DNA of 64,000 nucleotides from Streptomyces parvus (GTDB lineage Bacteria > Actinomycetota > Actinomycetes > Streptomycetales > Streptomycetaceae): the NCBI RefSeq assembly GCF_032121415.1, contig NZ_CP135079.1, positions 2,666,001 through 2,730,000 of the forward strand. The letters are read 5' to 3'. Below, piece by piece: positions 34,633 through 45,980 of this stretch (its first letter is position 1; every line of letters begins with the position of its first letter). Made by a program: the position numbers and the translations under genes. The notes under the pieces are model-generated. The model worked only from the letters and a program-made list of their open reading frames with translations, had not been told where the DNA came from and made no database searches.

Positions 34633-35133
34633 ATGCACGACCGCCAGCAGCACACCTCCACCACCCGCTTCTCCGTCGCCGTCGACGCCGCCCTGCGCGA
34701 CGCGGGCTGGCAGCCCGGGCGCTGGGACATCCGCCAGGCGGAGGAATGGGCCGACGCCCTGCGCTCCCACGCCTCCCCGGCCGGCCACCGGCACGCCGTG
34801 TTCCCGGCGGCGGTCGAGGCGTGGGCGGAGTTCGGCGGCCTCCGCATCACCGCGTCCGCGCCGGGCCGGCACATCGCGCCCACGGCGGTACGCATCGACC
34901 CGCTGAGCGGCCTGCATCTGGCCCGCACGCTCGGGGACCTCGGCCGGGCCCTGGAGACCGAGGTCAGTCCGCTGGGGGCGGAGGGCGAGGAGCAGGCGGT
35001 GCTGGCGATCGACATGGAGGGGCGGGTGTACAGCATCGACCACACCGGCGACTGGTTCCTGGGCCAGGACATCGACGAGGCCCTGGCCACGCTGGTAACA
35101 GGCACCCAGCCGCCGCGCCTGACGTCGGCCTGA
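34633..35133 (+). CDS. SUKH-3-like immunity protein
   Basis: A 166-residue protein resembling SUKH-3 domains: an N-terminal DAALRDAGWQPGRWD block, central AVEAWAEFGGLRI, and C-terminal LAIDMEGRVYSIDHTGDWFLG. It starts ten bases after the deaminase stop, so the two form a toxin-and-antidote-like pair. SUKH-3 proteins commonly neutralise adjacent nuclease or deaminase toxins; whether this deaminase needs neutralising is untested. Confidence 0.8.
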   Translation: MHDRQQHTSTTRFSVAVDAALRDAGWQPGRWDIRQAEEWADALRSHASPAGHRHAVFPAAVEAWAEFGGLRITASAPGRHIAPTAVRIDPLSGLHLARTLGDLGRALETEVSPLGAEGEEQAVLAIDMEGRVYSIDHTGDWFLGQDIDEALATLVTGTQPPRLTSA

Positions 35134-35486
35134 CCACGCAACCCGGCCCGTCCGCCGCCGGAGGACGGTCCCCACCACACCCAGCCCGTCCGGCGTTCGA
35201 GGACGGTCCCCACCACACCCAGCCCGTCCGGCGTTTGAGGACGGAACCGTCGCCCGGGACGAACCCGGCACCCTCACGCCCCGGACACGAAGGGGCCGCC
35301 GCTCCCCGACGCCAGGGTTCCGTCCTCAATCGCCGGACGGGCTTGAACGGCCGGCCCCCACGCGCCCAACAGGCAGGAATGGCCGCCCCCCACGCGCCGA
35401 ACAGGCAGGAACGGGCCACTCTCACGCGCCGAGCGGGCAGGAAGGGGCCGCCCCCTCACGCGCCATGCAGGGTGGGCGGCGAAGGG
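35134..35486. repeat. Convergent intergenic region made of dispersed Streptomyces repeats
   Basis: Three direct copies of a 37-39-base unit containing CCCGTCCGGCG..GAGGACGG lie at 35141-35178, 35179-35216 and 35217-35248. An inverted copy sits at 35316-35343 and pairs with 35221-35248 over 28 bases with one mismatch. Next come about three copies of a unit with CACGCGCC..A/GGCAGGAA (about 35357-35466). The region separates convergent genes (SUKH-3 and a histidine kinase) and can fold into a large terminator-like stem. Confidence 0.85.
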
Positions 35487-36812
35487 TCAGGGCTTGCTCA
35501 GGGCCACCGGGAGTACCGCGGAGACGCGGAAGCCCCCCGCGTCCGTGGGGCCGGAGACGAACACGCCCCCCAGCGCCAGCACCCGCTCCCGCATCCCCAC
35601 CAACCCGTTCCCGCCGCTCGGCAACCCCGCATCCGCCGCGGCCGCGTCCGACGGGCCGTTCTCCACCTGCATCGCGACCTCGGCCTCCCGATGCGCGAGC
35701 CGCACCCACGTCTTCGCGCCCGCCGCATGCTTGTGCACGTTCGTGAGCGCCTCCTGCACCACCCGGTACGCCGTCTGCTCCACCTCCGGCGGATACGGGC
35801 GCAGCTCTCCGTGGACCGTCAGCTCCACCACCATCCCCGCCTGCCGCGACTGCGCCACCAGCGCCTCCAGCTCGTGCAGCCGGGGCCCGTCCTCCGTCGC
35901 GGCGGCCGCGGCGGCCGCCGCGGCCGCCTGCCGTACCGACGCCAGCGGAACCCCGCCCGCCGCGGCCGGCGCGGTCAGCGCCTCCCCCGTCCGCAGCACC
36001 CCGAGCATCTCGCGCAGCTCCGTCAGCGCCTGCCGGCCCATGTCCCCGACCAGCGCCGCGTTGCGCACGGCCTTCGCCGGATCCTTCGGGGCGACGGCCT
36101 GGAGGGCGGCGGCGTGCACCACCATCAGGCTCACCCGGTGGGCGACCACGTCGTGCATCTCCCGGGCGATCCGGGTCCGCTCCTCCGTACGCGCCCACTC
36201 GGCCCGCTCCTCGGCCCGGTCCGCGAGCAGCGACAACTCCCGCTCCAGCGAATCGGCCCGCTCCCGCAGGCTCTCCATCAGTCGGCGCCTGGCCCCTATG
36301 TAGAGGCCGAGGAGCACGGAGGGGGCCGTGAGCCCGACGGCCATGAAGACGGATATCAGGGGGACGTACCAGTCCCCCGGCCCGAAGTCCGCCTGCTCGG
36401 CCACGGTCTGCCGCAGCCGTACGTACGTGACGATGAACGTGCCCACCAGCGCCATCCCCGCCAGCACGACGGTGATGCGGCGCGGCACCTCGGACGCGGC
36501 CAGCGTGTACAGGCCGACCAGGGCCATCAGGAAACCCATCTCCGCGGGCGTCATCGCGATCGTCAGCAGCACCACGACGATCGGCCACCGCCGGCGCACC
36601 AGCAGGACCGAACCCGCGAGAAGCCCGAACACCACGCCCACCGGCACCGGGATCCCGGTGTTCCGGGCGAACTCCACCCCCTCCAGGCCACACTCCAGCG
36701 CCGACACCAGCGCCAGTCCCACGTCCAGGGCGACACTCCGTCGCCGCTCCCACCACCAGTAGCCGCGGGTGGTCGATCCCGCCGCCTCCCGGTCTGCCCC
36801 CGTTGCGGTCAT
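35487..36812 (-). CDS. NarL-type (HisKA_3) sensor histidine kinase, orphan
   Basis: A 441-residue kinase. About five membrane helices occupy residues 25-190. A coiled coil leads to the phosphoacceptor region AREMHDVVAHRVSLMV (HisKA_3 H-box), then HATPase_c with an N-box in EALTNVHKHA and a G-box at GGNGLVGMRERV. An Ala9-10 tract sits between the dimerisation and ATPase domains. No response-regulator gene adjoins it, so its partner is elsewhere. Signal unknown. Confidence 0.92.
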   Translation of the reverse strand: MTATGADREAAGSTTRGYWWWERRRSVALDVGLALVSALECGLEGVEFARNTGIPVPVGVVFGLLAGSVLLVRRRWPIVVVLLTIAMTPAEMGFLMALVGLYTLAASEVPRRITVVLAGMALVGTFIVTYVRLRQTVAEQADFGPGDWYVPLISVFMAVGLTAPSVLLGLYIGARRRLMESLRERADSLERELSLLADRAEERAEWARTEERTRIAREMHDVVAHRVSLMVVHAAALQAVAPKDPAKAVRNAALVGDMGRQALTELREMLGVLRTGEALTAPAAAGGVPLASVRQAAAAAAAAAATEDGPRLHELEALVAQSRQAGMVVELTVHGELRPYPPEVEQTAYRVVQEALTNVHKHAAGAKTWVRLAHREAEVAMQVENGPSDAAAADAGLPSGGNGLVGMRERVLALGGVFVSGPTDAGGFRVSAVLPVALSKP

Positions 36813-36999
36813 GGCATCCAGCCTAAGGGCGGGCGCATCTCAATTTCGGGTGACCGGCAACAGCGCGTTCCGCGTCCGATTCGAGCAGGAGCGCCGGACT
36901 CCGTCTCCCTTCTGTCGTCGCGTAGCAGGCGCTTGGTACGGCATAGTGTTGGGTGCCGATCCGGTGAACCGATCCAATGTCCGGTTCAATCGGAATTGA

Positions 37000-37072
37000 T
37001 CCCCCATGGTGTAATCAGGCAGCACTGCGGTTTTTGGTACCGTCTGTTCAGGTTCGAATCCTGATGGGGGAG
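37000..37072 (+). tRNA. tRNA-Gln (anticodon TTG)
   Basis: A 73-base cloverleaf: acceptor stem TCCCCCA/TGGGGGA, anticodon stem GCGGT/ACCGT around a seven-base loop TTTTGGT (anticodon TTG), and T arm TCAGG-TTCGAAT-CCTGA. G is the discriminator base and CCA is not encoded. It is followed ten bases later by a strong hairpin. Confidence 0.96.
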
Positions 37073-37081
37073 CTTCGACTC

Positions 37082-37112
37082 GCGGGCCCCGACCACACCG
37101 GTCGGGGCCCGC
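37082..37112 (+). terminator. Terminator after tRNA-Gln
   Basis: A perfect 13-bp stem (37082-37094 with 37100-37112) and five-base loop, followed by CCCCGTTT. It would end tRNA transcription before glmU. Confidence 0.75.
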
Positions 37113-37181
37113 CCCCGTTTCCCGTGGAAACACCCCCGGTATCCTGCGGATGACCACCACCCGAAGCCGAAGGGCCCATCC

Positions 37182-38630
37182 GTGAGCGCAACCAGCCCGG
37201 CAGCCGTCGTCGTCCTCGCAGCGGGTGAGGGCACCCGTATGAAGTCGAAGACTCCCAAGGTTCTGCACGAGATCTCCGGGCGCTCGCTCGTCGGACACGT
37301 CGTCGCCGCCGCCCGCGAGCTGGACCCCCAGCACCTCGTCGTGGTCGTCGGCCACGCCAGTGAGCAGGTCACCGCGCATCTCAACGCCGGCGACGCCCCC
37401 GTGCGCACCGCCTTCCAGGCCGAGCAGAACGGCACCGGGCACGCCGTCCGCATGGGGCTCGAAGAGCTCGGCGGGGGCGTCGACGGGACCGTGATCGTCG
37501 TGTGCGGCGACACCCCGCTGCTCTCCGGCGGGACGCTCGGCGCGCTCGCCGCCACGCACGCCGCCGACGCCAACGCGGTGACCGTCCTGACCGCCGAGGT
37601 CCCGGACTCCACCGGCTACGGGCGCATCGTGCGCGACCCCGCTACCGGCGCGGTCACCGAGATCGTCGAGCACAAGGACGCCACCGACGAGCAGCGGGCG
37701 ATCTCGGAGATCAACTCCGGGGTGTTCGCGTTCGACGGGCGGCTGCTGGGCGACGCGCTGGGCAAGGTGCGCACCGACAACAGCCAGGGCGAGGAGTACC
37801 TCACCGACGTGCTGTCCATCCTCCGCGAGGCCGGGCACCGCGTCGGGGCGTCCGTGGCGGGCGACCACCGCGAGATCCTCGGCATCAACAACCGGCTCCA
37901 GCTGGCCGAGGCCCGCCGGCTGCTGAACGAGCGGCTGCTGGAGCGGGCCATGCTCGCGGGCGTGACCGTGGTGGACCCGGCGTCCACGCTGATCGACGCG
38001 ACCGTGACGTACGAGCGTGACGCGGTCGTGCACCCGGGGACGCAGTTGCTCGGTTCCACGCATCTCGCCGAGGACTCCGAGGTCGGACCCAACTCGCGGC
38101 TCAAGGACACCGTCGTGCGGGCCGGGGCCCGCGTCGACAACTCCGTGACGGACTCGGCCGAGATCGGGCCGGGGGCGACCGTGGGCCCGTACGCGTATCT
38201 GCGGCCGGGGACCCGGCTGGGGCTCAAGGCCAAGGCCGGTACGTACGTGGAGATGAAGAACGCCACGATCGGGGAAGGGACGAAGGTCCCCCACCTGAGT
38301 TACGTCGGTGACGCGACCATCGGCGACCACACCAACATCGGTGCGGCGAGCGTCTTCGTGAACTACGACGGGGTGGCCAAGCACCACACGACGATCGGCT
38401 CCCACTGCCGTACCGGTTCGGACAATATGTTTGTGGCACCGGTCACGGTCGGGGACGGGGTCTACACCGCCGCCGGGTCGGTCATCACGAAGGACGTGCC
38501 GTCCGGTTCGCTGGCCGTGGCGCGGGGCCAGCAGCGGAATATCGAGGGTTGGGTGGCCCGGAAGCGTCCGGGCAGCGCCGCCGCGCAGGCCGCTCAGGCG
38601 TCGTCGCAGGAGCCCGACGGGCAAAGCTGA
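37182..38630 (+). CDS. glmU: Bifunctional UDP-GlcNAc pyrophosphorylase / GlcN-1-P acetyltransferase
   Basis: A 482-residue enzyme making UDP-GlcNAc for peptidoglycan. The N-terminal nucleotidyltransferase has the LAAGEGTRMKSKTPKVLH motif (residues about 11-28). The C-terminal half is a left-handed beta helix with hexapeptide repeats and the YVGDATIGDHTNIGA and catalytic FVNYDGVAKHHT blocks. GTG at 37182. It lies just after tRNA-Gln and is followed by prs, the conserved glmU-prs order. Confidence 0.98.
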   Translation: MSATSPAAVVVLAAGEGTRMKSKTPKVLHEISGRSLVGHVVAAARELDPQHLVVVVGHASEQVTAHLNAGDAPVRTAFQAEQNGTGHAVRMGLEELGGGVDGTVIVVCGDTPLLSGGTLGALAATHAADANAVTVLTAEVPDSTGYGRIVRDPATGAVTEIVEHKDATDEQRAISEINSGVFAFDGRLLGDALGKVRTDNSQGEEYLTDVLSILREAGHRVGASVAGDHREILGINNRLQLAEARRLLNERLLERAMLAGVTVVDPASTLIDATVTYERDAVVHPGTQLLGSTHLAEDSEVGPNSRLKDTVVRAGARVDNSVTDSAEIGPGATVGPYAYLRPGTRLGLKAKAGTYVEMKNATIGEGTKVPHLSYVGDATIGDHTNIGAASVFVNYDGVAKHHTTIGSHCRTGSDNMFVAPVTVGDGVYTAAGSVITKDVPSGSLAVARGQQRNIEGWVARKRPGSAAAQAAQASSQEPDGQS

Positions 38631-38750
38631 CCGGAAACAGGTGCGCTGGTGACGGCGTACCGTGATAGATGCTCACCCCATTTCGGCTGGCTCGTTGCAC
38701 ATCGGGACCTATGCGTGCAGCGCCAGATACACGTCTGAGGAGACTGTGCT

Positions 38751-39728
38751 GTGACCGGGATCAAGACGACCGGCGAGAAGAAACTGATGCTCTTCTCCGG
38801 CCGCGCCCACCCCGAGCTGGCCGAGGAGGTCGCCCATCAGCTGGGAGTCGGTCTCGTGCCGACCAAGGCGTTCGATTTCGCCAACGGTGAGATCTATGTG
38901 CGGTTCCAGGAGTCGGCACGTGGCGCGGACTGCTTCCTGATCCAGAGCCACACGGCTCCGATCAACAAGTGGATCATGGAGCAGCTGATCATGCTGGACG
39001 CGCTGAAGCGCGCGTCGGCCCGCTCCATCACGGTGATCGTGCCGTTCTACGGGTACGCCCGTCAGGACAAGAAGCACAAGGGCCGCGAGCCGATCTCGGC
39101 CCGTCTGGTGGCGGACCTGATGGCGACGGCGGGTGCGGACCGGATCCTCACCGTCGATCTGCACACGGACCAGATCCAGGGCTTCTTCGACGGCCCGGTG
39201 GACCACCTGTTCGCGCTGCCGATCCTGGCGGACTACGTGGGCGCGAAGGTCGACCGTTCCAAGCTGACGATCGTGTCCCCGGACGCGGGCCGCGTGCGGG
39301 TCGCCGACCGCTGGTGCGACCGGCTGGACGCGCCGCTGGCGATCGTGCACAAGCGCCGCGACAAGGACGTGCCGAACCAGGTCTCCGTCCACGAGGTCGT
39401 CGGCAACGTCGAGGGCCGGGTCTGTGTGCTGGTCGACGACATGATCGACACCGGTGGCACGATCTGCGCCGCCGCGGACGCCCTGTTCGCGCACGGCGCG
39501 GAGGACGTCATCGTGACGGCGACGCACGGCGTGCTGTCGGGCCCGGCGGCGGACCGCCTGAAGAACTCGAAGGTGAGCGAGTTCGTCTTCACGGACACGC
39601 TGCCGACCCCGGGCGAGCTGGAGCTGGACAAGATCACGGTGCTCTCGATCGCGCCGACGATCGCGCGCGCGGTGCGTGAGGTGTTCGAGGACGGTTCGGT
39701 GACGAGCCTCTTCGAGGAGCAGGGCTGA
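38751..39728 (+). CDS. prs: Ribose-phosphate pyrophosphokinase
   Basis: A 325-residue PRPP synthetase (ribose-5-phosphate plus ATP to PRPP and AMP), feeding nucleotide, His and Trp synthesis. Visible motifs are the flexible-loop region YARQDKKHKGREPIS, the VDLHTDQIQGFF stretch and the PRPP loop VLVDDMIDTGGTI. GTG at 38751 fits the family N-terminus. It is 120 bases after glmU. Confidence 0.98.
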   Translation: MTGIKTTGEKKLMLFSGRAHPELAEEVAHQLGVGLVPTKAFDFANGEIYVRFQESARGADCFLIQSHTAPINKWIMEQLIMLDALKRASARSITVIVPFYGYARQDKKHKGREPISARLVADLMATAGADRILTVDLHTDQIQGFFDGPVDHLFALPILADYVGAKVDRSKLTIVSPDAGRVRVADRWCDRLDAPLAIVHKRRDKDVPNQVSVHEVVGNVEGRVCVLVDDMIDTGGTICAAADALFAHGAEDVIVTATHGVLSGPAADRLKNSKVSEFVFTDTLPTPGELELDKITVLSIAPTIARAVREVFEDGSVTSLFEEQG

Positions 39729-39933
39729 CCGCCTGAGCGGTCCCTGTTGATCCACTTTGGGGTGCGGCCTCCCCGCCGGGTAGACTCAGCGAGTTGCTCG
39801 GCGAGGGAGGCCGTACCCATGTGTACGGCGGTCCGTTATCGACGCGCTCTTCGTAGCAGGCCTGTCGTGGGCCGGGTGACCGTTCGAGTTCCGTCACCCC
39901 TGACGGCTCTCCGTACCTGACGAGGAGTGCAAC

Positions 39934-40524
39934 ATGGCCGAGATCAAGCTCGCCACCGAGGTCCGTACCGAGTTCGGCAAGGGCGCCGCCCGCCGCGTCC
40001 GCCGTGCCGACCGTGTTCCCGGTGTCGTTTACGGCCACGGCGCCGAGCCCGTCCACGTCACACTGCCGGGCCACGACCTGCTGCTCGCCCTGCGTACGGC
40101 CAACGTGCTCATCGGTCTGGAGATCGACGGCAAGGACGCGCTGGTCATCCCGAAGGCCGTCCAGCGCCACCCCCTCAAGGGCACCATCGAGCACGTCGAC
40201 CTGCTGACCGTGAAGCGCGGCGAGAAGGTCGAGGTCGAGATCGCGGTGCACGTCGAGGGCGACCTGGCGCCGGGCGCCAACCTGCTGGAGTTCGTCCAGA
40301 ACACGCTGCTGGTCGAGGCCGAGGCCACCCACATCCCCGAGTCCGTGACGGTCTCCGTCGAGGGTCTGGACGCCGGTGACTCGATCGTCGCCAAGGACGT
40401 CCCGCTGCCGAAGGGCTCCGTGCTCGCCGGTGACGAGGACGCCATCGTGATCCAGGTCGTCGCCGCGCAGGCCGAGGAGCCGGCCGCCGACGGGTCCGCC
40501 GAGGGCGAGACCGCCGAGGCCTGA
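39934..40524 (+). CDS. rplY: 50S ribosomal protein L25/general stress protein Ctc
   Basis: A 196-residue long-form L25 (Ctc/TL5 type). An N-terminal 5S rRNA-binding domain (KLATEVRTEFGKGAARRVRRADRVPGVVYG) is followed by the TL5 C-terminal beta domain and an acidic tail. The 205-base leader contains a possible -10 TAGACT (39781-39786) and a CCGTAC/GTACGG stem, then GAGGAGT before the ATG. A strong terminator follows. Confidence 0.97.
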   Translation: MAEIKLATEVRTEFGKGAARRVRRADRVPGVVYGHGAEPVHVTLPGHDLLLALRTANVLIGLEIDGKDALVIPKAVQRHPLKGTIEHVDLLTVKRGEKVEVEIAVHVEGDLAPGANLLEFVQNTLLVEAEATHIPESVTVSVEGLDAGDSIVAKDVPLPKGSVLAGDEDAIVIQVVAAQAEEPAADGSAEGETAEA

Positions 40525-40569
40525 GCCTCTCGCTCCACCCGCACCACTTCTGTTCCACCTGCTTGACTG

Positions 40570-40607
40570 ACGGGGTGGTGGCTCCCTTCCGGGAGCCGCC
40601 GCCCCGT
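40570..40607 (+). terminator. Strong hairpin terminator after rplY
   Basis: A 17-bp stem with two G-U pairs (40570-40586 with 40591-40607), loop TTCC, followed by TTG. It separates rplY from pth. Confidence 0.85.
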
Positions 40608-40648
40608 TTGCCTGTGCCGTAAGCCGTATGTGAGGAGACCGAGCGCTG

Positions 40649-41242
40649 ATGTCCGACGCCACCGACCCCTGGCTCATCGTGGGCCTGGGCAATCCGGGTC
40701 CCGACTACGCGGCGAACCGGCACAACGTCGGGTTCATGGTCGCCGATCTGCTGGCGACGCGGATCGGCGGGAAGTTCAAGCGGGCGCAGAAGGCGCAGGC
40801 GCAGGTCGTGGAGGGGCGGATCGGTCCGCCGGGTCCGGCGAGCCGGCGGGTGGTGCTGGTGAAGCCGATGTCGTACATGAATCTGTCGGGCGGGCCGGTG
40901 ACGGCGCTGCGGGACTTCTACAAGGTGCCGACGGACCATGTCGTGGCGGTCCATGACGAGCTGGACGTCGACTACGGGGCGCTGCGGCTGAAGCTGGGCG
41001 GCGGGGACAACGGGCACAACGGGTTGAAGTCGATGACGAAGGCGATGGGTCCGGACTACCACCGGGTGCGGTTCGGGATCGGACGGCCGCCGGGGCGGAT
41101 GCAGGTCGCGGACTTCGTGCTGAAGGACTTCTCGTCGACGGAGCGCAAGGAGCTGGCGTTCCTGGTGGACCGGTCGGCGGACGCGGTGGAGTGTCTGCTG
41201 GCGGAGGGGCTGGAGCGGGCGCAGAGCGCGTACAACTCCTGA
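40649..41242 (+). CDS. pth: Peptidyl-tRNA hydrolase
   Basis: A 197-residue hydrolase that recycles peptidyl-tRNA. Catalytic-site motifs are [20 protein letters not shown], with the catalytic His in RHN, and AVHDELDV with the conserved Asp. [10 protein letters not shown] and [12 protein letters not shown] are family blocks. ATG at 40649 is preceded by GAGGAGA. Confidence 0.98.
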   Translation: MSDATDPWLIVGLGNPGPDYAANRHNVGFMVADLLATRIGGKFKRAQKAQAQVVEGRIGPPGPASRRVVLVKPMSYMNLSGGPVTALRDFYKVPTDHVVAVHDELDVDYGALRLKLGGGDNGHNGLKSMTKAMGPDYHRVRFGIGRPPGRMQVADFVLKDFSSTERKELAFLVDRSADAVECLLAEGLERAQSAYNS

Positions 41243-41326
41243 GGGCCGTGTCCCGTTCGTCGCGCTTCCCCGGTGCGTACAACCCCTGACATTCCTGGTG
41301 CTGGTGGGGCGTTTCCCGGCCATAGG

Positions 41327-41356
41327 TTGACCGGGGGTGCGGGTCTGGCCAAGGAT
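41327..41356 (+). promoter_or_regulatory. Candidate promoter for a leaderless small membrane-protein mRNA
   Basis: TTGACC (41327-41332) and AAGGAT (41351-41356) are 18 bases apart. The ATG follows eight bases after the -10 and there is no ribosome site, so the transcript may start at or next to the ATG. Confidence 0.4.
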
Positions 41357-41364
41357 CTGCCCCC

Positions 41365-41835
41365 ATGAAGCGGAGCTCTTCCCACCGGGTGGCGGTAGCG
41401 GGGCGGCGGGCGGCCATGGGGCTGGTCGTCCTGGTGCTGCTGGTCGCGGGTGCGTGGGCGTCGTGGGACGCCGCGCACCACATCATTCTGGCCAAGGGCC
41501 GTGACCACGGGACCGTGACGGTGACGGGGTGCGGCGAGGAGGAGTGCACCGGGTCGTTCACACCGGACTCGGTGTCGCGGGAGCGGCCGCGGGTGACCGT
41601 GGACCGGTCCGTCGCGGCGCGTGAGGGGGATCGTTTCCCCGTGGTGGTGAAGCCCGGTTCCGATGCGGTGGTCCGCACGGGGTGGCCGGGCTTTCTGCAT
41701 GCCTGGGTGCCGCTGGCCGGGGCGCTGCTGCTGGCCGCGTTCGTGATCGGCGGCGGGCTGCGGATGGCGCGTACGGCGTGGGGTGTGGGAACGGCGGGGG
41801 CGGCCCTGCTGGTGGCGACCTTCGTCGCGCTGTAG
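41365..41835 (+). CDS. Small membrane protein of unknown function
   Basis: A 156-residue protein with one N-terminal helix (AAMGLVVLVLLVAGAWASW), an extracytoplasmic loop of about 70 residues containing a CGEEEC pair (two Cys five apart), and two C-terminal helices. I do not recognise the family. It lies between pth and ppc, pointing towards ppc; no SD is visible before the ATG. Confidence 0.8.
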   Translation: MKRSSSHRVAVAGRRAAMGLVVLVLLVAGAWASWDAAHHIILAKGRDHGTVTVTGCGEEECTGSFTPDSVSRERPRVTVDRSVAAREGDRFPVVVKPGSDAVVRTGWPGFLHAWVPLAGALLLAAFVIGGGLRMARTAWGVGTAGAALLVATFVAL

Positions 41836-41874
41836 CAGGACCGCCCCGGTCCGGCGTGCGTACCGTGCCTACGG

Positions 41875-44604
<2,730 letters not shown>

Positions 44605-44993
44605 AGTGTGCGGCTCCTTGCAGTGAATGAGGAGGTGCGTTCGCTTCGCCGTCCCCCACCTGGGTGGCGGTGGGAGCGGGTGGCGGGGTCCGGGGCCCTG
44701 CGGCTGCCAGCGGTGCTGTCGCCACGCCCCGACGAGCGGGTGCGGACCGCGCTGTCCGACCCTCCCAGGATAGGTGTCGTCGCAGGCGGCGTGTCCGTGG
44801 GTCGCGGCCGCCGCCCGGGACACCCGGGCGGTTACCCCCTACCCCGGGGGGCGGACGGGTTACCGCGCGGGACGGGCTGGAGCGGCCTCTCGTGTTGTGG
44901 GGCCCGTCACTGCCATACTTACCAAGCCGTAGGTTACGGAACCGTAGCCACGGCCGTCCGAGCCTTCTCCCTCACCCTCAGAGGTATCCCCCC
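44605..44993. promoter_or_regulatory. Divergent ppc/desaturase promoter region with putative TetR operator
   Basis: Near the desaturase start are three alternating half-sites CCGTA (44927-44931), TACGG (44935-44939) and CCGTA (44942-44946). The extended element GGTTACGG-AA-CCGTAGCC (44932-44949) is an inverted repeat with one mismatch. A CATACT -10-like sequence lies at 44914-44919. The downstream overlapping TetR gene makes autoregulation through this site likely. Confidence 0.55.
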
Positions 44994-45980
44994 ATGCCGA
45001 GCACTCCTCCCGGGATCGACGAGACCGAGCCACCCGGGGCAACGGCGGCACCGCTGCCCTCCGCCACGCTGGGCGGCGACAGCAAGCGGTCGATCGAGCA
45101 GTTCGCGCTGCTGGCGTTCATCGTGGTGCCGTTCGTGGCGCTGGTCGCGGCGGTGCCGCTGGCGTGGGGGTGGGGGGTGAGCTGGCTCGACATCGGTCTG
45201 CTGGTGGCGATGTACTACATCGGCTGTCACGGGATCACGATCGGCTTCCACCGGTATTTCACCCACGGTTCGTTCAAGGCGAAGCGGCCGTTGCGGATCG
45301 CGCTGGCCGTGATGGGTTCGCTGGCGGTGGAGGGGCCGCTGGTGCGGTGGGTGGCCGATCACCGCAAGCATCACCGGTTCTCGGACGCGGAGGGCGATCC
45401 GCATTCTCCGTGGCGGTTCGGGGAGAGTCTGCCGGCCCTGATGAAGGGGCTGTGGTGGGCGCACATCGCGTGGATGTTCGACGAGGAGCAGACGCCGCAG
45501 CAGAAGTACGCCCCCGACCTGATCAAGGACCCGGCGATCCGGGCGGTCTCGCGCCACTTCCTGACCTTCACGATCGTCTCGCTGGCGATCCCGCCGCTGG
45601 TGGGCGGTCTGGTGACGATGTCCTGGTGGGGTGCGGCGACGGCGTTCTTCTGGGGTTCGCTGGTACGGGTCGCCCTGCTGCACCACGTGACCTGGTCGAT
45701 CAACTCGATCTGCCACGCGGTGGGCAAGCGGCCGTTCAAGTCGCGTGACCGGTCGGGGAACGTGTGGTGGCTGGCGGTCCTGTCGTGCGGCGAGTCCTGG
45801 CACAACCTGCACCACGCGGACCCGACGAGCGCCCGGCACGGGGTGATGCGGGGGCAGATCGACTCCAGCGCCCGGCTGATCCGCTGGTTCGAGAGGCTGG
45901 GCTGGGCCTATGACGTGCGGTGGCCCGATGCCGCGCGTATCGACTCCCGGCGCACGTCCGTACCGGCCGACGCGGCATGA
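44994..45980 (+). CDS. Acyl-lipid/acyl-CoA fatty acid desaturase (delta-9 type)
   Basis: A 328-residue membrane di-iron desaturase. Its three histidine boxes are HRYFTH, HRKHH and HNLHH, interspersed with four hydrophobic segments. These enzymes introduce a double bond in membrane acyl chains using oxygen and an electron donor. The stop overlaps the start of the TetR regulator gene (ATGA), so the two are one operon. Confidence 0.95.
   Translation: MPSTPPGIDETEPPGATAAPLPSATLGGDSKRSIEQFALLAFIVVPFVALVAAVPLAWGWGVSWLDIGLLVAMYYIGCHGITIGFHRYFTHGSFKAKRPLRIALAVMGSLAVEGPLVRWVADHRKHHRFSDAEGDPHSPWRFGESLPALMKGLWWAHIAWMFDEEQTPQQKYAPDLIKDPAIRAVSRHFLTFTIVSLAIPPLVGGLVTMSWWGAATAFFWGSLVRVALLHHVTWSINSICHAVGKRPFKSRDRSGNVWWLAVLSCGESWHNLHHADPTSARHGVMRGQIDSSARLIRWFERLGWAYDVRWPDAARIDSRRTSVPADAA

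Noticed and set aside
35141..35466. CRISPR-like array
   Set aside because: Copies are nearly contiguous with no spacer sequences, differ in sequence, and no cas genes are present.
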